Assembly: GCA_023132995.1 (NCBI GenBank)
Contig: JAGLXI010000296.1
Location: 1 to 6,319 of the forward strand
Length of the DNA: 6,319 bases
Source: Candidatus Zixiibacteriota bacterium
GTDB lineage: Bacteria; Zixibacteria; MSB-5A5; GN15; FEB-12
Direction of reading: 5' to 3'
The notes beneath the pieces are model-generated. The model was not told the DNA's origin. It did not search any database and saw only the letters and a list, made by a program, of their open reading frames with translations. Every line of letters starts with the position of its first letter. Positions within the stretch are counted from its first letter, which is position 1. Below, piece after piece: positions 5,691-6,319 of the stretch. A program made the position numbers and the translations under genes.

Positions 5691-6319
5691 ATGAACAGAT
5701 CAAGAATCGGTTACCGGACGTGCTTGCTTGGTTGTGTCACGCTGGCGACCCTGGTGCTTACTGGTTGCTCGCGCAATTCTGTCGACAGCGACAACCACGG
5801 GACGTCTTCGGTCAGTATGAACCTGAAGTTGTCGAGCCATGCCCTGATCGATCTCGTGGAGACGATCACTGTCACTGTCACGGCTGCCGACATGGACACC
5901 ACGATTGTAAAGGCGCTCGAACGGCAGGGCCGCTATGTGGTCGGAACGGTGGAAGTTCCTGCCGGCAGGAATCGGATATTCGTCATTAAAGCTATCGATG
6001 ACCAACTGAGGACAATCTACCGTAGTGTTGACACGCTCGACGTCCTTGCCAATACGACCAGTTCGATGGAAGTAGTGCTTGAGCCGGATATGTCCCTAGT
6101 ACGACTGTTCCCCCGCTACATGCAGGTGTCGCCGAGTCAGACATTTTCGCTCTCTGTGCGAGTATACAAGGTCCCGGACCTGTACGGCATATCGTTCAGG
6201 ATAAGCGGCTGGGACGGCGTGCAGGTCATTCCCCTGTCGGCGGTGCCCGGATCATTGATGGGTGCCGACGTGATCTTCTTTGACACCGTCGACTACGATG
6301 CGGGAGTCTACGCCTTCAG
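5691..6319 (+). CDS. Lipoprotein with beta-sandwich and cohesin-like region (3' end beyond window)
   Basis: The frame is open from ATG 5691 to the window edge (209 full codons, no stop). A purine-rich site, GGGAAGGAT, ends 7 bases before the start. The signal peptide ends in LVLTGC, a textbook lipobox, giving lipidation at Cys26; the next residue is Ser, compatible with outer-membrane localisation. After a short polar linker, residues about 40-135 are rich in Thr/Val beta strands and look like an Ig-type sandwich. From about residue 136 the pattern resembles a cohesin-type fold: FSLSVRVYKVPDLYGISFRI, a stretch ending in a proline-glycine turn (VPGSL), then FFDTVDYDAGVYAF. Cohesins bind dockerins in cellulosomes, and similar folds occur in many surface proteins; here the match is by pattern only. 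The protein is probably surface-exposed or in the outer membrane beside the barrel. What lies downstream, for example further repeats or a dockerin, is unknown. Confidence 0.75.
   Translation, partial: MNRSRIGYRTCLLGCVTLATLVLTGCSRNSVDSDNHGTSSVSMNLKLSSHALIDLVETITVTVTAADMDTTIVKALERQGRYVVGTVEVPAGRNRIFVIKAIDDQLRTIYRSVDTLDVLANTTSSMEVVLEPDMSLVRLFPRYMQVSPSQTFSLSVRVYKVPDLYGISFRISGWDGVQVIPLSAVPGSLMGADVIFFDTVDYDAGVYAF

Noticed and set aside
5720..5989. 89-codon plus-strand frame within the last gene
   Set aside because: It is an out-of-frame shadow of the lipoprotein, which has a lipobox, a ribosome binding site and an open frame to the window end.
1..6319. Mobile element, CRISPR array, tRNA or rRNA
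   Set aside because: I saw no regularly spaced direct repeats, no transposase or integrase motifs, no terminal inverted repeats bounding a gene, and no tRNA-like cloverleaf.

Overview
The window is about 6.3 kb of a GC-rich Gram-negative bacterial genome. It holds a five-gene, plus-strand envelope cluster, complete except for the last gene, and at the left edge probably the last few codons of an unrelated upstream gene. Two lipoprotein signal peptides, two Sec-type signal peptides and an outer-membrane beta-barrel show a diderm envelope. The combination of an STPK with PEGA domains, TPR/CsgG-domain proteins, a barrel with an NLPTGK-type strand and a lipoprotein with a cohesin-like domain resembles uncultured FCB-group or neighbouring lineages (Zixibacteria-, Gemmatimonadota- or KSB1-like). 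That placement is inference, because the window contains no phylogenetic marker.

Layout. Bases 1-37 look like a CDS tail, followed by a GC-rich hairpin terminator (101-135). Bases 136-572 have no convincing gene, but include a run of four inverted repeats (281-390) and a probable kinase promoter whose -10 touches the start codon. Bases 573-2111 encode a transmembrane Ser/Thr kinase with two predicted periplasmic PEGA domains. A 74-base gap holds a good sigma70-type promoter and a strong ribosome binding site. Then come a secreted CsgG-domain/TPR protein (2186-3238), a TPR/CsgG lipoprotein (3280-4575), an outer-membrane barrel (4565-5674, overlapping its upstream neighbour by 11 bases) and a lipoprotein whose visible C-terminal part looks like a cohesin fold (5691 to the window edge, incomplete).

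How it may work together (inference). The kinase could read the periplasm or surface through its PEGA domains and signal in the cytoplasm. The four downstream products are all exported and would sit in the periplasm and outer membrane. The two CsgG/TPR proteins are collinear paralogues, one soluble and one lipid-anchored. They could assemble with the barrel and the cohesin-like lipoprotein as a surface or secretion complex. No curli subunit genes, no phosphatase and no known secretion ATPase are visible, so this is not a recognisable curli, T2SS or T9SS locus, and the function is open.
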